A program made the translations under genes and the position numbers. Positions 1 through 9,544 of a stretch of 13,802 bases of DNA are shown piece after piece; the first letter of the stretch is position 1; each line of letters begins with the position of its first letter. The stretch is from BM707 sp041592975 (GTDB lineage Bacteria; Desulfobacterota; Desulfuromonadia; Desulfuromonadales; UBA2294). The stretch lies in NCBI GenBank assembly GCA_041592975.1, contig JBFHOZ010000045.1, forward strand, positions 1 to 13,802, given 5' to 3'. The notes below the pieces were generated by a model, which saw nothing but the letters and a program-made list of their open reading frames with translations, had not been told where the DNA came from and made no database searches.

Positions 1-3000
1 GACAACTGCGGATTCGGCCTGCTGGCCAGCCTGCGCAACCAGCCGTCGCACCAGCTGCTCGAGGACTCGATCCGCGCCCTGTCGCGCATGATGCACCGCG
101 GCGCCATCGCCGCCGACGGCAAGACCGGCGACGGCTGCGGCATTCTCTGCGCCATGCCGGCCGATTTCATGCGCCATGCGGCGGCCAGGGAGGGGGTCTC
201 GCTGCCGGAGATATTTGCCATCGGCACCCTGTTCCTGTCGAACCCGGACGAGCAGAAGGAGATCTTCGCCGCCACCTGCGAGCGGAACGACCTGCAGGTG
301 GTTCTCTTCCGCGACGTGCCGATCGACGAGGGCGCCCTCGGCGACTACGCCCGCGAGCGACTGCCGGCGATCGTCCAGGCGTTTGTCATCCCGAACGAGC
401 TGATCGCCACCAAGCGCTTCGACGCCCTGCTCTACCTGACCCGCCGCGAGGTGGAAAAGGCCTTCATCGACGATCGCGATTTCTACATCACCAACCTCTC
501 GCGCACCCTCGTCGCCTACAAGGGGCTGGTGATGCCGAACCACCTGCAGAAGCTCTACCCCGACCTGAAGGACCCGGACTTCGCCACCAGCCTGGTACTG
601 TTCCACCAGCGCTTTTCGACCAACACCCTGCCGCAGTGGCGCCTCGCCCAGCCGTTCCGCAACCTGGCCCACAACGGTGAGATCAACTCGATCCGCGCCA
701 ACCGCTTCAACGCCCTGGCCAAGGCGGCCGACATGCGCAGCCCGGTCTTCACCGAAGAGGAAATAGCCCGCCTGATGCCGATCCTCCAGCCGTTCGGCAG
801 CGACAGCGCCAGCCTCGACAACATGTTCGAATTCCTGCTGGTCAACGGCGTCGATTTCTTCAAGGCGGCGCGCATGATGATCCCGCCGGCACGACACAAT
901 GTCGCCCACATGCCGGCCAGCCTGCGCTCTTTCTACGAGTACACCTCCGCCGCCTGGGAACCGTGGGACGGCCCGGCGGCGGTCAGCCTGACCAACGGGC
1001 GCTACGTCGCCTGCCTGCTCGACCGCAATGGCCTGCGGCCGGCCAAGTATGTCATTACCACCGACGACCGCCTGCTGCTGACCAGCGAGTACGGCGTTCT
1101 CGGCACCCCCCCGGAGAAGGTGCGCGAGCGTGGCCGCCTGCAGAGCGGCGAGATGATCGCCGCCGACCTGCAGCAGGGGACGATCTTCAAGACCGCCGAC
1201 ATCGACCGCTACCTGATGAACTCCAACCCCTACAGTGAGTGGCTCACCGACCGGACCTACTACCTGCAGGAGTTTATCGAGCATCAGTTCGAGGAGCAGG
1301 AGCGGCTGCACGTCGACGATCTCTCCCGGCAGCAGCGCTACCACAACATCACCCACGAGACGGTGGAGAAGACCGTCAAGCCGATGCTGCGCGAGGGGAA
1401 GGAGCCGACCGGATCGATGGGGGACGACGCGCCGCTGGCCGCCTTTTCGGAGGTCCAACGCAACTTCACCGACTTCTTCCGGCAGAAGTTCGCCCAGGTG
1501 ACCAACCCGCCGATCGACCCGTACCGCGAGAAGGTGGTCATGTCGACCACCATCGGCATCGGCGAGATCGGCAACCCGCTGATCGAGACCGTCGACCGCG
1601 GCCGGCGCCTGAAGAGCGTCTCGCCGATCCTCTCGCGCGATATCTTCGACGCCCTGCTCTCCTTCGGCAACACCAAGAATCCGCGCTTCGAGGCCTGCTA
1701 CAAGTTCGGCCATTTCATGACCGGTTTCAAGAAAGACCTGGAAAAATCCCTGGTCGAGCTCGGCAACCGGGTCGTTTCCGCCGTCCGCAACAAGGGAGTC
1801 CGCGTCGTCATCCTCGACGACCGCTGCCTCGACCGGGAGACCCGCCTGATCCCGATGCCGCTGGCCGTCGGCTACCTCAACCAGCGCCTTCTCGACGAGG
1901 AGCTGCGGCACCTGACCTCTCTGGTGGCGGTGACCGGCGAGGTGACCGACGCCCACGGCGCCTGCGTGCTGATCGCCTACGGCGCCACCGCCATCTACCC
2001 GTGGCTGCTTTACGCCACGGCGCTCAACACCCTGGAGCGCGAGCAGGCGACCCACCGCGAGGCCCGGCAGGGGCTGAAGAACGTCTTCGACGCCCTCACC
2101 AAGGGGATTCTCAAGGTGATGTCGAAGATGGGGATCAGCACCGTCTCCAGCTACCGCAACTCCGCCCTGTTCGACATCATCGGCCTGGCCGACACCATCG
2201 TCGACCGCTGCTTCCCGACCTCGGCGGCGCTCATCCCGGGTCTCGGCTTCACCGACATCGAGGAGCGCATCGACAGGGTCCATCACGATATCTTCAAAAA
2301 ACCGGCGATGCTGCCGGTCTACCCGCTGAGCATCGGCAGCAGCCTCACCGACAACCCGGGGGGGGAGTACCACGACTTCAACTCGGTGGTCATCACCACC
2401 ATCCACCGCTATGCCGAAACCCGCACCCGCCGGGACTACGTCAAGTTCAGGAATCTGATCACCGGCCGCGGCCTGAAGTTCATCCGCGACTTCTTCGAGT
2501 TCAGAAGCGATCGCAAGCCGATCCCGATCGACGAGGTCGAGCCGGTCAAGGCGATCACCCGCCGCTTCGATTCCGCCGCCATGTCCCTCGGCTCGATTTC
2601 CCCGGAAGCGCACGAAGCGCTCGCCGAGGCGATGTACCGGCTTGGCGGCTGCTCCAACAGCGGCGAGGGGGGGGAAGCCCCGGAGCGTCTCAAGACGAAG
2701 AAGAACAGCAAGATCAAGCAGATCGCTTCGGGGCGCTTCGGCGTCACCCCCGCCTACCTGCGCAGCGCCGAGGAGATCCAGATCAAGGTCGCCCAGGGGG
2801 CCAAGCCGGGCGAGGGGGGGCAGCTGCCGGGCGAGAAGGTGACACCGCTAATCGCCTCGTTGCGCTTCACCGTCCCCGGCGTCACCCTGATCTCGCCGCC
2901 GCCGCACCATGACATCTACTCCATCGAGGACCTGGCCCAGCTGATTTTCGACCTCAAGCAGGTCAACCCCGACGCGCGCATCTGCGTCAAGCTGGTCTCC

Positions 3001-4398
3001 ACCGAGGGGGTCGGCACCATCGCCGCCGGCGTCGCCAAGGCCTACGCCGACCGCATTGTCATTTCCGGTGCCGACGGCGGCACCGGCGCCGCGCCGCAGA
3101 GTTCGATCAAGTTTGCCGGCAACCCCTGGGAGCTCGGCCTGGCCGAGGCGCACCAGAGCCTCAAGGCCAACCAGCTGCGCGAGCTGGTGCAGCTGCAGAC
3201 CGATGGCGGACTCAAGGTCGGCCGGGACATCGTCAAGGCGGCGATGCTCGGTGCCGAATACTATGGCTTCGGCACGCCGCTGCTGGTGATGCTCGGCTGC
3301 AAGCTGCTGCGCGTCTGCCATCTCAACCGCTGCACCGTCGGCGTCGCCACCCAGGATGCCAACCTGCGGGCCCATTACGTCGGCACCGTCGAAAAAGTGG
3401 TCAGCTACCTGACCGATGTCGCCGAGGACGTCCGCGAGATTCTCGCCGAGCTCGGCTACCGGAGCCTCGACGAGCTGATCGGCCGCACCGACCTGCTGCA
3501 GGCGTCGAGCGATCCGAAAGCGAAACCGTTCGATTTCACGCCGCTTCTGCGCCCGATCGAGGGGGTCAACACCTGGCAGAAGCGGAACGACCCGTTCGAC
3601 GACAACGCCTTCGAAAAAGAGGTCCTGAAGGAGATTCAGGCGGTGATCCGGAACCCCAAGGAGGAGATCGTCCTCGACCGCCAGATCAGTAATCTCAACC
3701 GCTCCTTCGGCGCCCTGATCAGCGGCGAGATCGCCAAGTACTACGGCGACGAGGGGCTCCCCAAGGAGGCGATCACCCTCAAGCTGCACGGCGTCGCCGG
3801 CCAGTCGCTCGGCGCCTTCCTGATTCACGGCGTCAGCATCTTCCTCGACGGCGTCGCCAACGACTACGTCGGCAAGGGGATGAGCAACGGCCGCATCATC
3901 GTCACGCCGCGCAATTACACCGACGGCGGCGCGGCGGTCGGCAACACCTGCCTCTACGGCGCCACCGGCGGCAAGCTGTTCGTCGCCGGCATCACCGGCG
4001 AGCGCTTCGCCGTCCGCAACTCCGGCGCCCTGGCGGTGGTCGAGGGGACCGGCGACCACGCCTGCGAGTACATGACCGGCGGCACCGTCGTCATCCTCGG
4101 CGAGACCGGCATCAACTTCGGCGCCGGCATGACCGGCGGGGCGGCGTTTGTCTACGACCGCGGCAAGACCTTCATGGACAACCTCAACCGCGAACTGGTC
4201 GAGGCGCGACGCATCGACGTCGACGAGGACAGCGAGGCGAAGCTCTACCTGAAGAGCATCCTGGTCAGCTTCCACAACCGCACGCGCAGCCCGAAGGCGC
4301 GCTACGTCCTCGATCACTTCCGCGAGGAGCTCGCTTATTTCTGGATGGTCACGCCCAAGAACATGAAGGCGCCGTTGAATCCGAAAGAAGGAGACTGA
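1..4398 (+). CDS. gltB: Glutamate synthase (NADPH) large subunit, 5' end cut by window
   Basis: Alpha subunit of glutamate synthase: it hydrolyses glutamine, channels the ammonia to 2-oxoglutarate and yields two glutamates. The frame is open from base 1 and starts with DNCGFGL, the family's N-terminus, so Cys at window codon 3 is the Ntn amidotransferase nucleophile. Only a short leader/propeptide is missing; the first in-frame ATG (88) is internal. Domains in order by window codon: class II glutamine amidotransferase (about 3-400), central domain (about 430-740), FMN-binding synthase domain (about 800-1180, with GADGGTGAAPQ at 1023-1033) and the C-terminal GXGXG beta-helix (about 1240-1430). 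Cys 1100, 1106 and 1111 (C-x5-C-x4-C) match the 3Fe-4S ligands. At 1465 codons it is close to the usual full length. gltD follows after 36 nt, so the pair is likely co-transcribed. Confidence 0.98.
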   Translation, partial: DNCGFGLLASLRNQPSHQLLEDSIRALSRMMHRGAIAADGKTGDGCGILCAMPADFMRHAAAREGVSLPEIFAIGTLFLSNPDEQKEIFAATCERNDLQVVLFRDVPIDEGALGDYARERLPAIVQAFVIPNELIATKRFDALLYLTRREVEKAFIDDRDFYITNLSRTLVAYKGLVMPNHLQKLYPDLKDPDFATSLVLFHQRFSTNTLPQWRLAQPFRNLAHNGEINSIRANRFNALAKAADMRSPVFTEEEIARLMPILQPFGSDSASLDNMFEFLLVNGVDFFKAARMMIPPARHNVAHMPASLRSFYEYTSAAWEPWDGPAAVSLTNGRYVACLLDRNGLRPAKYVITTDDRLLLTSEYGVLGTPPEKVRERGRLQSGEMIAADLQQGTIFKTADIDRYLMNSNPYSEWLTDRTYYLQEFIEHQFEEQERLHVDDLSRQQRYHNITHETVEKTVKPMLREGKEPTGSMGDDAPLAAFSEVQRNFTDFFRQKFAQVTNPPIDPYREKVVMSTTIGIGEIGNPLIETVDRGRRLKSVSPILSRDIFDALLSFGNTKNPRFEACYKFGHFMTGFKKDLEKSLVELGNRVVSAVRNKGVRVVILDDRCLDRETRLIPMPLAVGYLNQRLLDEELRHLTSLVAVTGEVTDAHGACVLIAYGATAIYPWLLYATALNTLEREQATHREARQGLKNVFDALTKGILKVMSKMGISTVSSYRNSALFDIIGLADTIVDRCFPTSAALIPGLGFTDIEERIDRVHHDIFKKPAMLPVYPLSIGSSLTDNPGGEYHDFNSVVITTIHRYAETRTRRDYVKFRNLITGRGLKFIRDFFEFRSDRKPIPIDEVEPVKAITRRFDSAAMSLGSISPEAHEALAEAMYRLGGCSNSGEGGEAPERLKTKKNSKIKQIASGRFGVTPAYLRSAEEIQIKVAQGAKPGEGGQLPGEKVTPLIASLRFTVPGVTLISPPPHHDIYSIEDLAQLIFDLKQVNPDARICVKLVSTEGVGTIAAGVAKAYADRIVISGADGGTGAAPQSSIKFAGNPWELGLAEAHQSLKANQLRELVQLQTDGGLKVGRDIVKAAMLGAEYYGFGTPLLVMLGCKLLRVCHLNRCTVGVATQDANLRAHYVGTVEKVVSYLTDVAEDVREILAELGYRSLDELIGRTDLLQASSDPKAKPFDFTPLLRPIEGVNTWQKRNDPFDDNAFEKEVLKEIQAVIRNPKEEIVLDRQISNLNRSFGALISGEIAKYYGDEGLPKEAITLKLHGVAGQSLGAFLIHGVSIFLDGVANDYVGKGMSNGRIIVTPRNYTDGGAAVGNTCLYGATGGKLFVAGITGERFAVRNSGALAVVEGTGDHACEYMTGGTVVILGETGINFGAGMTGGAAFVYDRGKTFMDNLNRELVEARRIDVDEDSEAKLYLKSILVSFHNRTRSPKARYVLDHFREELAYFWMVTPKNMKAPLNPKEGD

Positions 4399-4434
4399 AC
4401 CGTCTCACGGCCTTTGACCTAGACAGGATTTTGT

Positions 4435-5823
4435 ATGCAAGGTTTCGTCGAAACACACAGACTGGACCCCGACAAGGAAGACGTCAGCAAGCGACTCCGC
4501 CACTTCGAGGAGATCTACCGGTTCTACACCGACCGGGTCGTCGCCCGCCAGGGGGAGCGCTGCGTGCAGTGCGGCGACCCGTTCTGCACCACCATCGGCT
4601 GCCCGCTCAACAACGCCATCCCGCAGTGGCTCGAGGCGATCGCCGAGAAGGACCTGGAGAAGGCGTTCCTGCTCTCCAACGAGACCTCCCCCTTCCCGGA
4701 GATCCTCGGCCGGGTCTGCCCGCACAACCGCCTCTGCGAGGGGGCCTGCACCCTCGACGACGGCTACGGCGCGATCACCATCGGCCCGATCGAGGCATCG
4801 ATCACCGACCTCGCCTTCCGGGCCGGCCTGCGGCTCCCCTTCCCGGGGATCACCAGCGACAGGAAGGTCGCCGTCGTCGGCTCGGGTCCGGCCGGCATGA
4901 GCTGCGCCCACTTCCTGCTCCGGGCCGGGATCAAGGTCGACATGTACGAGCGCGCCGAGTTGCCGGGCGGCCTATTGACCTACGGCATCCCCGGGTTCAA
5001 GCTCGACAAGGAGACCATCCGCCGGCGCTTCGCCATCCTCCAGCAGGCCGGCATGACCCTCAAGCTCGGGGTCGAGATCGGCCAGGACATCGCCATGGAG
5101 AAGCTGCTGAAAAACTACGACGCCCTCTTCCTCGGCGTCGGCGCCACCAACGGCAAGCGCGCCAACATCCCCGGGGAGGATCACGAGCACGTCTACCTGG
5201 CGATGGACTTTCTCACCAGCGTCCAGCGGCGGCTGTACGGACAGTCGTGGATGGAGCGCTTCAGCGTGCTCGGCAAGCGGGTGGTCGTGATCGGCGGCGG
5301 CGACACCGCCATGGACTGCGTCCGCACCGCCGTGCGCGAGGGGGCCGAGAGCGTCACCTGCCTCTACCGGCGCGACGAAGCGAACATGCCGGGGAGCGCC
5401 AAGGAATACCACAACGCCGTCGAGGAGGGGGTCATCTTCCTGTTCCAGGCGGCGCCGATCAAGATCGATATCGACAAAAATAACCACGTCGTCGGCGTCG
5501 ACGCCATCCGCACCGAGCTCGGCGAACCGGACGAGGACGGCCGGCGGCGGATCAGCGAGGTCGCCGGCAGCGAGCATTGCGTGCCGGCCGACGTCGTCAT
5601 CATGGCCCTCGGCTTCGACATGGAGGGGCTGCCGTACGTCGCCGACGCCGGGATCAAGCTCGGCACCTGGGGTGAGGTCGTCATCGACCCGGCGACCTGT
5701 CGCACCTCGCACCCCAAGGTCTTCGCCGGCGGCGACTGCCAGCGGGGCGCCGACCTGGTGGTGACCGCCGCGGCCGACGGCCGGCGGGCGGCCCTGGAAA
5801 TCATGCAGGAGCTTCTCGGCTGA
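4435..5823 (+). CDS. gltD: Glutamate synthase small subunit (NADPH, FAD, Fe-S)
   Basis: Beta subunit: it oxidises NADPH on FAD and passes electrons through iron-sulfur clusters to the FMN of GltB. The 462 residues match the family length. The N-terminal ferredoxin-like part has two Cys clusters: C43-x2-C46-x4-C51-x4-C56-P and C95-x5-C101-x3-C105. The FAD Rossmann motif is VVGSGPAG (residues 147-154), the NADPH motif is VIGGGDTAMD (285-294) followed by YRRDEANMP, and the C-terminal FAD motif is FAGGDCQRGAD. The ATG at 4435 follows a weak ACAGGA 6-7 nt upstream and gives the normal start of the family. Related stand-alone oxidoreductases (sulfide dehydrogenase or NfnB types) share this fold, but the adjacent gltB makes the GOGAT role secure. 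Confidence 0.97.
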   Translation: MQGFVETHRLDPDKEDVSKRLRHFEEIYRFYTDRVVARQGERCVQCGDPFCTTIGCPLNNAIPQWLEAIAEKDLEKAFLLSNETSPFPEILGRVCPHNRLCEGACTLDDGYGAITIGPIEASITDLAFRAGLRLPFPGITSDRKVAVVGSGPAGMSCAHFLLRAGIKVDMYERAELPGGLLTYGIPGFKLDKETIRRRFAILQQAGMTLKLGVEIGQDIAMEKLLKNYDALFLGVGATNGKRANIPGEDHEHVYLAMDFLTSVQRRLYGQSWMERFSVLGKRVVVIGGGDTAMDCVRTAVREGAESVTCLYRRDEANMPGSAKEYHNAVEEGVIFLFQAAPIKIDIDKNNHVVGVDAIRTELGEPDEDGRRRISEVAGSEHCVPADVVIMALGFDMEGLPYVADAGIKLGTWGEVVIDPATCRTSHPKVFAGGDCQRGADLVVTAAADGRRAALEIMQELLG

Positions 5824-5913
5824 GCGCCGGGATCCGATGGCCCGCCGCCGTTTTTTCCGTATGACAGGCTGCGGCTGAACCGAAACAACTTAGCACCGGA
5901 TTGATATCAAACC

Positions 5914-6504
5914 ATGGAACTCGCATTCATTGCCACCCTCGTGGCCAGCTACCTGATCGGCGCCATTCCCTGCGGCGTGGTGCTGACCCGGCTGACCGGC
6001 GCCGGCGACGTCCGCCAGTCGGGCAGCGGCAACATCGGCGCCACCAACGTCTACCGCACCGCCGGACGGAAGCTCGGCATCCTCACCCTGGCCGGCGACA
6101 TCGCCAAGGGGGTCGCCCCGACCCTCTATGCCGTCGGGGCGGAGATGAGCGCCGAACGGGTCGCCCTGGTGGCCTGCGTCACCTTCCTCGGGCACCTCTA
6201 CCCGGTCTACATCGGCTTCCGGGGGGGGAAGGGGGTGGCGACGGCCCTCGGCATCTACCTGGTCCTCTCGCCGCTCTCCGTCCTGTTCGCCGGCATCCTC
6301 TTTGTCGCCCTCGTCTGGATCTGGCGCTACGTCTCCCTCGGCTCGATCTCGGCGGCGGCGGCCGTTCCGGCGCTGATCTTTTTTGTCGAGGGTTCGCTGC
6401 CGCTGCTGTCCGCCTCCGTCTTCATCAGCGTCATGGTGATCTGGCGCCATCGCGACAACATCCGCCGGCTGCTTGCCGGCACCGAGAACACGTTCAGGGC
6501 CTGA
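5914..6504 (+). CDS. plsY: Acyl-phosphate:glycerol-3-phosphate acyltransferase PlsY
   Basis: Integral membrane enzyme that transfers the acyl group from acyl-phosphate to sn-glycerol-3-phosphate, the first step of phospholipid synthesis in most bacteria. The 196-residue length fits the family, and several hydrophobic segments alternate with the conserved loops: SGSGNIGATNVYR (about 36-48), then GHLYPVYIGFRGGKGVAT (93-110), whose Lys/Gly-rich loop binds phosphate. The start at 5914 gives the usual short N-terminus running straight into the first membrane helix; no clear Shine-Dalgarno sequence precedes it. A 90-nt gap separates it from gltD. mltG starts 4 nt after its stop, so it heads a tight cluster of envelope-related genes. 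Confidence 0.96.
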   Translation: MELAFIATLVASYLIGAIPCGVVLTRLTGAGDVRQSGSGNIGATNVYRTAGRKLGILTLAGDIAKGVAPTLYAVGAEMSAERVALVACVTFLGHLYPVYIGFRGGKGVATALGIYLVLSPLSVLFAGILFVALVWIWRYVSLGSISAAAAVPALIFFVEGSLPLLSASVFISVMVIWRHRDNIRRLLAGTENTFRA

Positions 6505-6508
6505 AGCG

Positions 6509-7513
6509 ATGACCAAGCGGAATAAAATCGCCGTCGCCCTCGTGCTGCTCCTGTTCACCGTCGCCGCCGCCTACGGCAGTCTGTTCCTGGCGTTCGCCAC
6601 CCGGTCCGTCGCCCCGAAGGAGGCGGTCGTCCTTACCGTCAAGCCGGGGATGTCGTTTTCCGCCGTCGCCGATGCCCTGCACCGTGAACAGGTCGTCTCC
6701 GACCTGCTTCTCTTCCGCCTGCTCGCCAGGCTGAGCGGCGCCGAGGACGAGATCAAGGCGGGCGAATACGAGTTCCGCCTCGCCGCCACCCCCGGCGAGG
6801 TTCTCGGCCGGCTGGTGGCGGGCGACGTCCGTCGCTACAGGCTGACCATCCCGGAGGGGTTCAACCTGCGTGAGATCGGCCAGCGCATTGCCGAGGCCGG
6901 CATCGCCACCGCCGACCAGGCCATGGCGCTGGCATTCGAACCCGGCTTTATCGCCTCGCTCGACGTTGACGCCGCCAGCCTCGAAGGGTACCTCTTTCCC
7001 GAGACCTATACCTATGTCTCCGGGACACCGCTCAAGGCGCTGTTCAGCCAGATGGTCGGGCAGTTCCGCAAGCGCCTCGACCCGGAAGTCGTCGCCGCCG
7101 CGGCGACGCACGGACTCGACGAGCACCAGCTGGTGACCCTGGCGTCGATCGTCCAGAAGGAGGCGGGCAACGACGACGAGATGCCGCTGATCGCCGCCGT
7201 CTTCCTCAACCGCCTGCAGCGCCGCATCCCGCTGCAGGCCGACCCGACGGTCATCTACGGCCTCGGGGAGGATTTCGACGGCAACATCACCCGCGCCGAC
7301 CTGCGCATGCCGACCCCCTACAACACCTACACCATGGTCGGCCTCCCCCCCGGCCCCATCGCCAGCCCCGGGGAAAAAGCGCTGCGGGCGGTCGCCTTTC
7401 CGGCCGACGTCAGGTACCTGTACTTCGTCGCCAGAGGGGACGGGACGCATGTCTTTTCGCACACCCTCAAGGAACACAACCAGGCCGTCAGGACGTATCA
7501 GTTGAAGAAATAA
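6509..7513 (+). CDS. mltG: Endolytic murein transglycosylase MltG
   Basis: YceG/MltG family enzyme that cleaves nascent peptidoglycan strands at the inner membrane and is thought to end glycan polymerisation. The 334 residues comprise an N-terminal anchor (residues 7-30), a LysM-like region (about 41-105) and the YceG catalytic domain (about 110-330). Family motifs are visible: YLFPETY (161-167), ASIVQKEAG with the likely catalytic Glu at 218, VFLNRL (231-236), LQADPTVIYG (242-251) and YNTY...GLPPGPI (271-284). The frame is open upstream to 6473, but an ATG there would overlap plsY by 32 nt and add a hydrophilic tail before the anchor. The ATG at 6509, 4 nt after the plsY stop, is preferred. 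Confidence 0.95.
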   Translation: MTKRNKIAVALVLLLFTVAAAYGSLFLAFATRSVAPKEAVVLTVKPGMSFSAVADALHREQVVSDLLLFRLLARLSGAEDEIKAGEYEFRLAATPGEVLGRLVAGDVRRYRLTIPEGFNLREIGQRIAEAGIATADQAMALAFEPGFIASLDVDAASLEGYLFPETYTYVSGTPLKALFSQMVGQFRKRLDPEVVAAAATHGLDEHQLVTLASIVQKEAGNDDEMPLIAAVFLNRLQRRIPLQADPTVIYGLGEDFDGNITRADLRMPTPYNTYTMVGLPPGPIASPGEKALRAVAFPADVRYLYFVARGDGTHVFSHTLKEHNQAVRTYQLKK

Positions 7514-7517
7514 TCCG

Positions 7518-9482
7518 ATGACGCAGACCATCCTCATCGCCGAAGACAACGATTCTGTCGCTGCGCCGCTCGAGCAGCTGCTGCAGAGGAACGGCTACGG
7601 GGTCGTCCGCGCCCGGGACGGAGCCGAGGCGCTCGGCATCATCGTCCGGCAGCCGCCCGACCTGCTGCTGCTCGATTTGAAGATGCCGCGCCTGCACGGC
7701 GTCGAGCTGCTCAAGAAGATCCGCCAGAGCGACCGGACCAGGGCCCTGCCGGTGATCGTCATGACCGGCATCTACCGCGGCGGGAAGAATGCCGAAGCGG
7801 CCCGGCAGCTCGGCGTCCGCTCCTACCTGGAGAAGCCCTTCCGGGCCTCCGACCTGCTCGACGCCGTCAGCTCCAACCTTGCTGCCGCGCCGGCGCAGAC
7901 ACCGGACGGAGCCACCTTCGACAGGCACCTGCAGTACGCCTTCCGCAACCATTTCTCCGGCACCATGAATTTCGCCGTCAACGGCCGCCGCCAGGTTCTC
8001 AGCTTCGTCAACGGCACGCCGATCTCCCTGCGCCAGGGGATCAACCACGACGACTTCGGCGCCTACCTGCAGAGCAAGGGGATCATCACCGCCGAGGAGT
8101 ACGCCTTCTACAAAACCCGCAGCGGTTTCCGGCACGATTTGCTGGTGCAGATCGGCTGCATGGGGTACCCGGAGCTGATGCAGGAGAAGCTCTCCTACCT
8201 CGGCAGCGAGCTGGTGGCGGCGTTCGGACTCCCCCCCTTCGCGGCCACCCTGAACCCGCTGACCCTGCCGCCCGACATGCAGATCATCTCGATCAACCTC
8301 CCCCGCATCTTCTACGGCGGCTTCCACATGCACCCCGGCAGCGGCGGGCAGAGTCTGCGCCGGCAGTATGCCGCGCACTTCCCGGTGCTGCGGAACGACT
8401 ACTTCCAGTACGTCAACTTCCTCAGCCTCAAGCCGGAAGAGCAGGTCTTCCTGCAGAACATCGACGGCCGCACGCCTCTCGACGACTGTTTCGAGGACCC
8501 GGAGGCGCTGATGCCGCTGCTGCAGACCCTGGCGACCCTGGAGATGATCGGCTTCAGTGAGCAGCCGTCCGTCAATGCCGAAGCGGACATCCCGATCCGG
8601 CGCCTCTTCAACACCCTCGAGCTTGACGACCCTGAGATCGGCGCCCCGGAGACGCTGGAGAACTTCGACGACCTGGTCGACGCCGCCGACCTCGCGGAGG
8701 CCGACCTGGCCGCACCGCAGGAGAACGCCGCTGCCGCATCCGCCAGTGCCGACTACGATCTCGCCGTCGGCAAAAAAGTCCGCCAGACCCTGTCCGAGAT
8801 GAAGGGGAAAAATCATTACGAGCTGTTCGGCATCCGCCAGGGGGAATTTTCCTTCGACAAGCTGAAAGAAAAGTATTTCGCCGTCACCCACGAGTTCGGC
8901 CCGGAGCTGATGATGCAGCTCTCCGGCGAGGAGGCCGGCCTGGTCGAGGAGATCCTCTCCATGGTCTCCACCGCCTACAACACCCTCTCCGACGTCGTCA
9001 AAAAAGAGCGCTACGACGAGCTGCTCGGCTCCGACACCGTCGGACTCGGGCAGAAGGGGGACGACAGGTTCCAGGCCCAGGTGCAGTCGCAGTCCGGCAA
9101 GGTCTTCATCGAAATGGGGGAGTGGGACAACGCCATCAAGGCGCTGCAGGACGCGGTCAACTTCGACCCGGAGAACGGCGACTACCTCGCCCACCTCGGC
9201 TGGGCAATCTACAGGAACCCGGCCAACGCCCGCAGCCAGGCGATGCGCGACAAGGCGAAGCAGATGGTCAACCGGTCGCTCACCCTGGAAAGGACCGCCG
9301 AGGGGCACGCCTTCAAGGGGTGGATCAACTTCGAGGCCGGCCAGGAGAACCTCGCCGAGGCCGAGTTCAACAAGGCGCTCAAGCTCGACGCGCGCAACGC
9401 CCTCGCCCGCTCCGGCCTCCGGGAAATCCGGGAGAAACGGGAGCAGGACAAGAAGGGGCTGTTCAAGAAGATGTTCCGCTAG
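7518..9482 (+). CDS. Receiver + PATAN-like + degenerate J domain + TPR protein
   Basis: Cytoplasmic signalling/scaffold protein of 654 residues; exact role unknown. Residues 4-120 are a full CheY-like receiver: acidic E9/D10, phospho-acceptor D53 in LLLLDLKMP, T83 and K106 in EKPF. Residues about 135-235 resemble a PATAN (DUF4388) domain (GTMNFAVNGRRQVLSFVNGTPI). After an acidic, Ala-rich linker (about 366-412), residues 433-503 read as a J domain (NHYELFGI...KEKYF...AYNTLSDVVKKERYDELL). In it the HPD triad that stimulates DnaK appears as GPE (461-463). Residues about 527-637 contain TPR-like repeats and the tail is very basic. The start is 4 nt after mltG, so it is probably the last gene of the plsY-mltG unit. 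Domain assignment is firm for the receiver and fair for the rest. There is no DNA-binding domain, so output is probably protein-protein contact. Confidence 0.85.
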   Translation: MTQTILIAEDNDSVAAPLEQLLQRNGYGVVRARDGAEALGIIVRQPPDLLLLDLKMPRLHGVELLKKIRQSDRTRALPVIVMTGIYRGGKNAEAARQLGVRSYLEKPFRASDLLDAVSSNLAAAPAQTPDGATFDRHLQYAFRNHFSGTMNFAVNGRRQVLSFVNGTPISLRQGINHDDFGAYLQSKGIITAEEYAFYKTRSGFRHDLLVQIGCMGYPELMQEKLSYLGSELVAAFGLPPFAATLNPLTLPPDMQIISINLPRIFYGGFHMHPGSGGQSLRRQYAAHFPVLRNDYFQYVNFLSLKPEEQVFLQNIDGRTPLDDCFEDPEALMPLLQTLATLEMIGFSEQPSVNAEADIPIRRLFNTLELDDPEIGAPETLENFDDLVDAADLAEADLAAPQENAAAASASADYDLAVGKKVRQTLSEMKGKNHYELFGIRQGEFSFDKLKEKYFAVTHEFGPELMMQLSGEEAGLVEEILSMVSTAYNTLSDVVKKERYDELLGSDTVGLGQKGDDRFQAQVQSQSGKVFIEMGEWDNAIKALQDAVNFDPENGDYLAHLGWAIYRNPANARSQAMRDKAKQMVNRSLTLERTAEGHAFKGWINFEAGQENLAEAEFNKALKLDARNALARSGLREIREKREQDKKGLFKKMFR

Positions 9483-9544
9483 CGGCGGCCTGAATCGTCA
9501 ATCCGGCAGCGTCAGCTGACCATTGTTCTGCAAGGAATCCGCTC

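Noticed and set aside
1239..2912. 557-codon + strand frame inside gltB
   Set aside because: Out-of-frame reading rich in Arg, Pro and Gly, typical of GC-rich shadows; gltB is continuous in its own frame.
2848..4317. 489-codon open frame on the - strand opposite gltB
   Set aside because: Antisense shadow of GC-rich gltB codons; the translation is a repetitive Ala/Val/Asp/Gly/Leu mix with no family motif, while the + strand has clear FMN, Fe-S and GXGXG motifs.
4431..5483. 350-codon + strand frame overlapping gltD
   Set aside because: Arg/Pro-rich shadow; gltD has all cofactor motifs in frame.
5824..5913. Possible terminator or promoter between gltD and plsY
   Set aside because: A T-run at about 5851-5856 has no convincing stem before it, and no hexamer pair with 16-18 nt spacing was found.
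7488..9308. 606-codon open frame on the - strand opposite the receiver/TPR gene
   Set aside because: Low-complexity antisense shadow; the + strand product has recognisable domains throughout.
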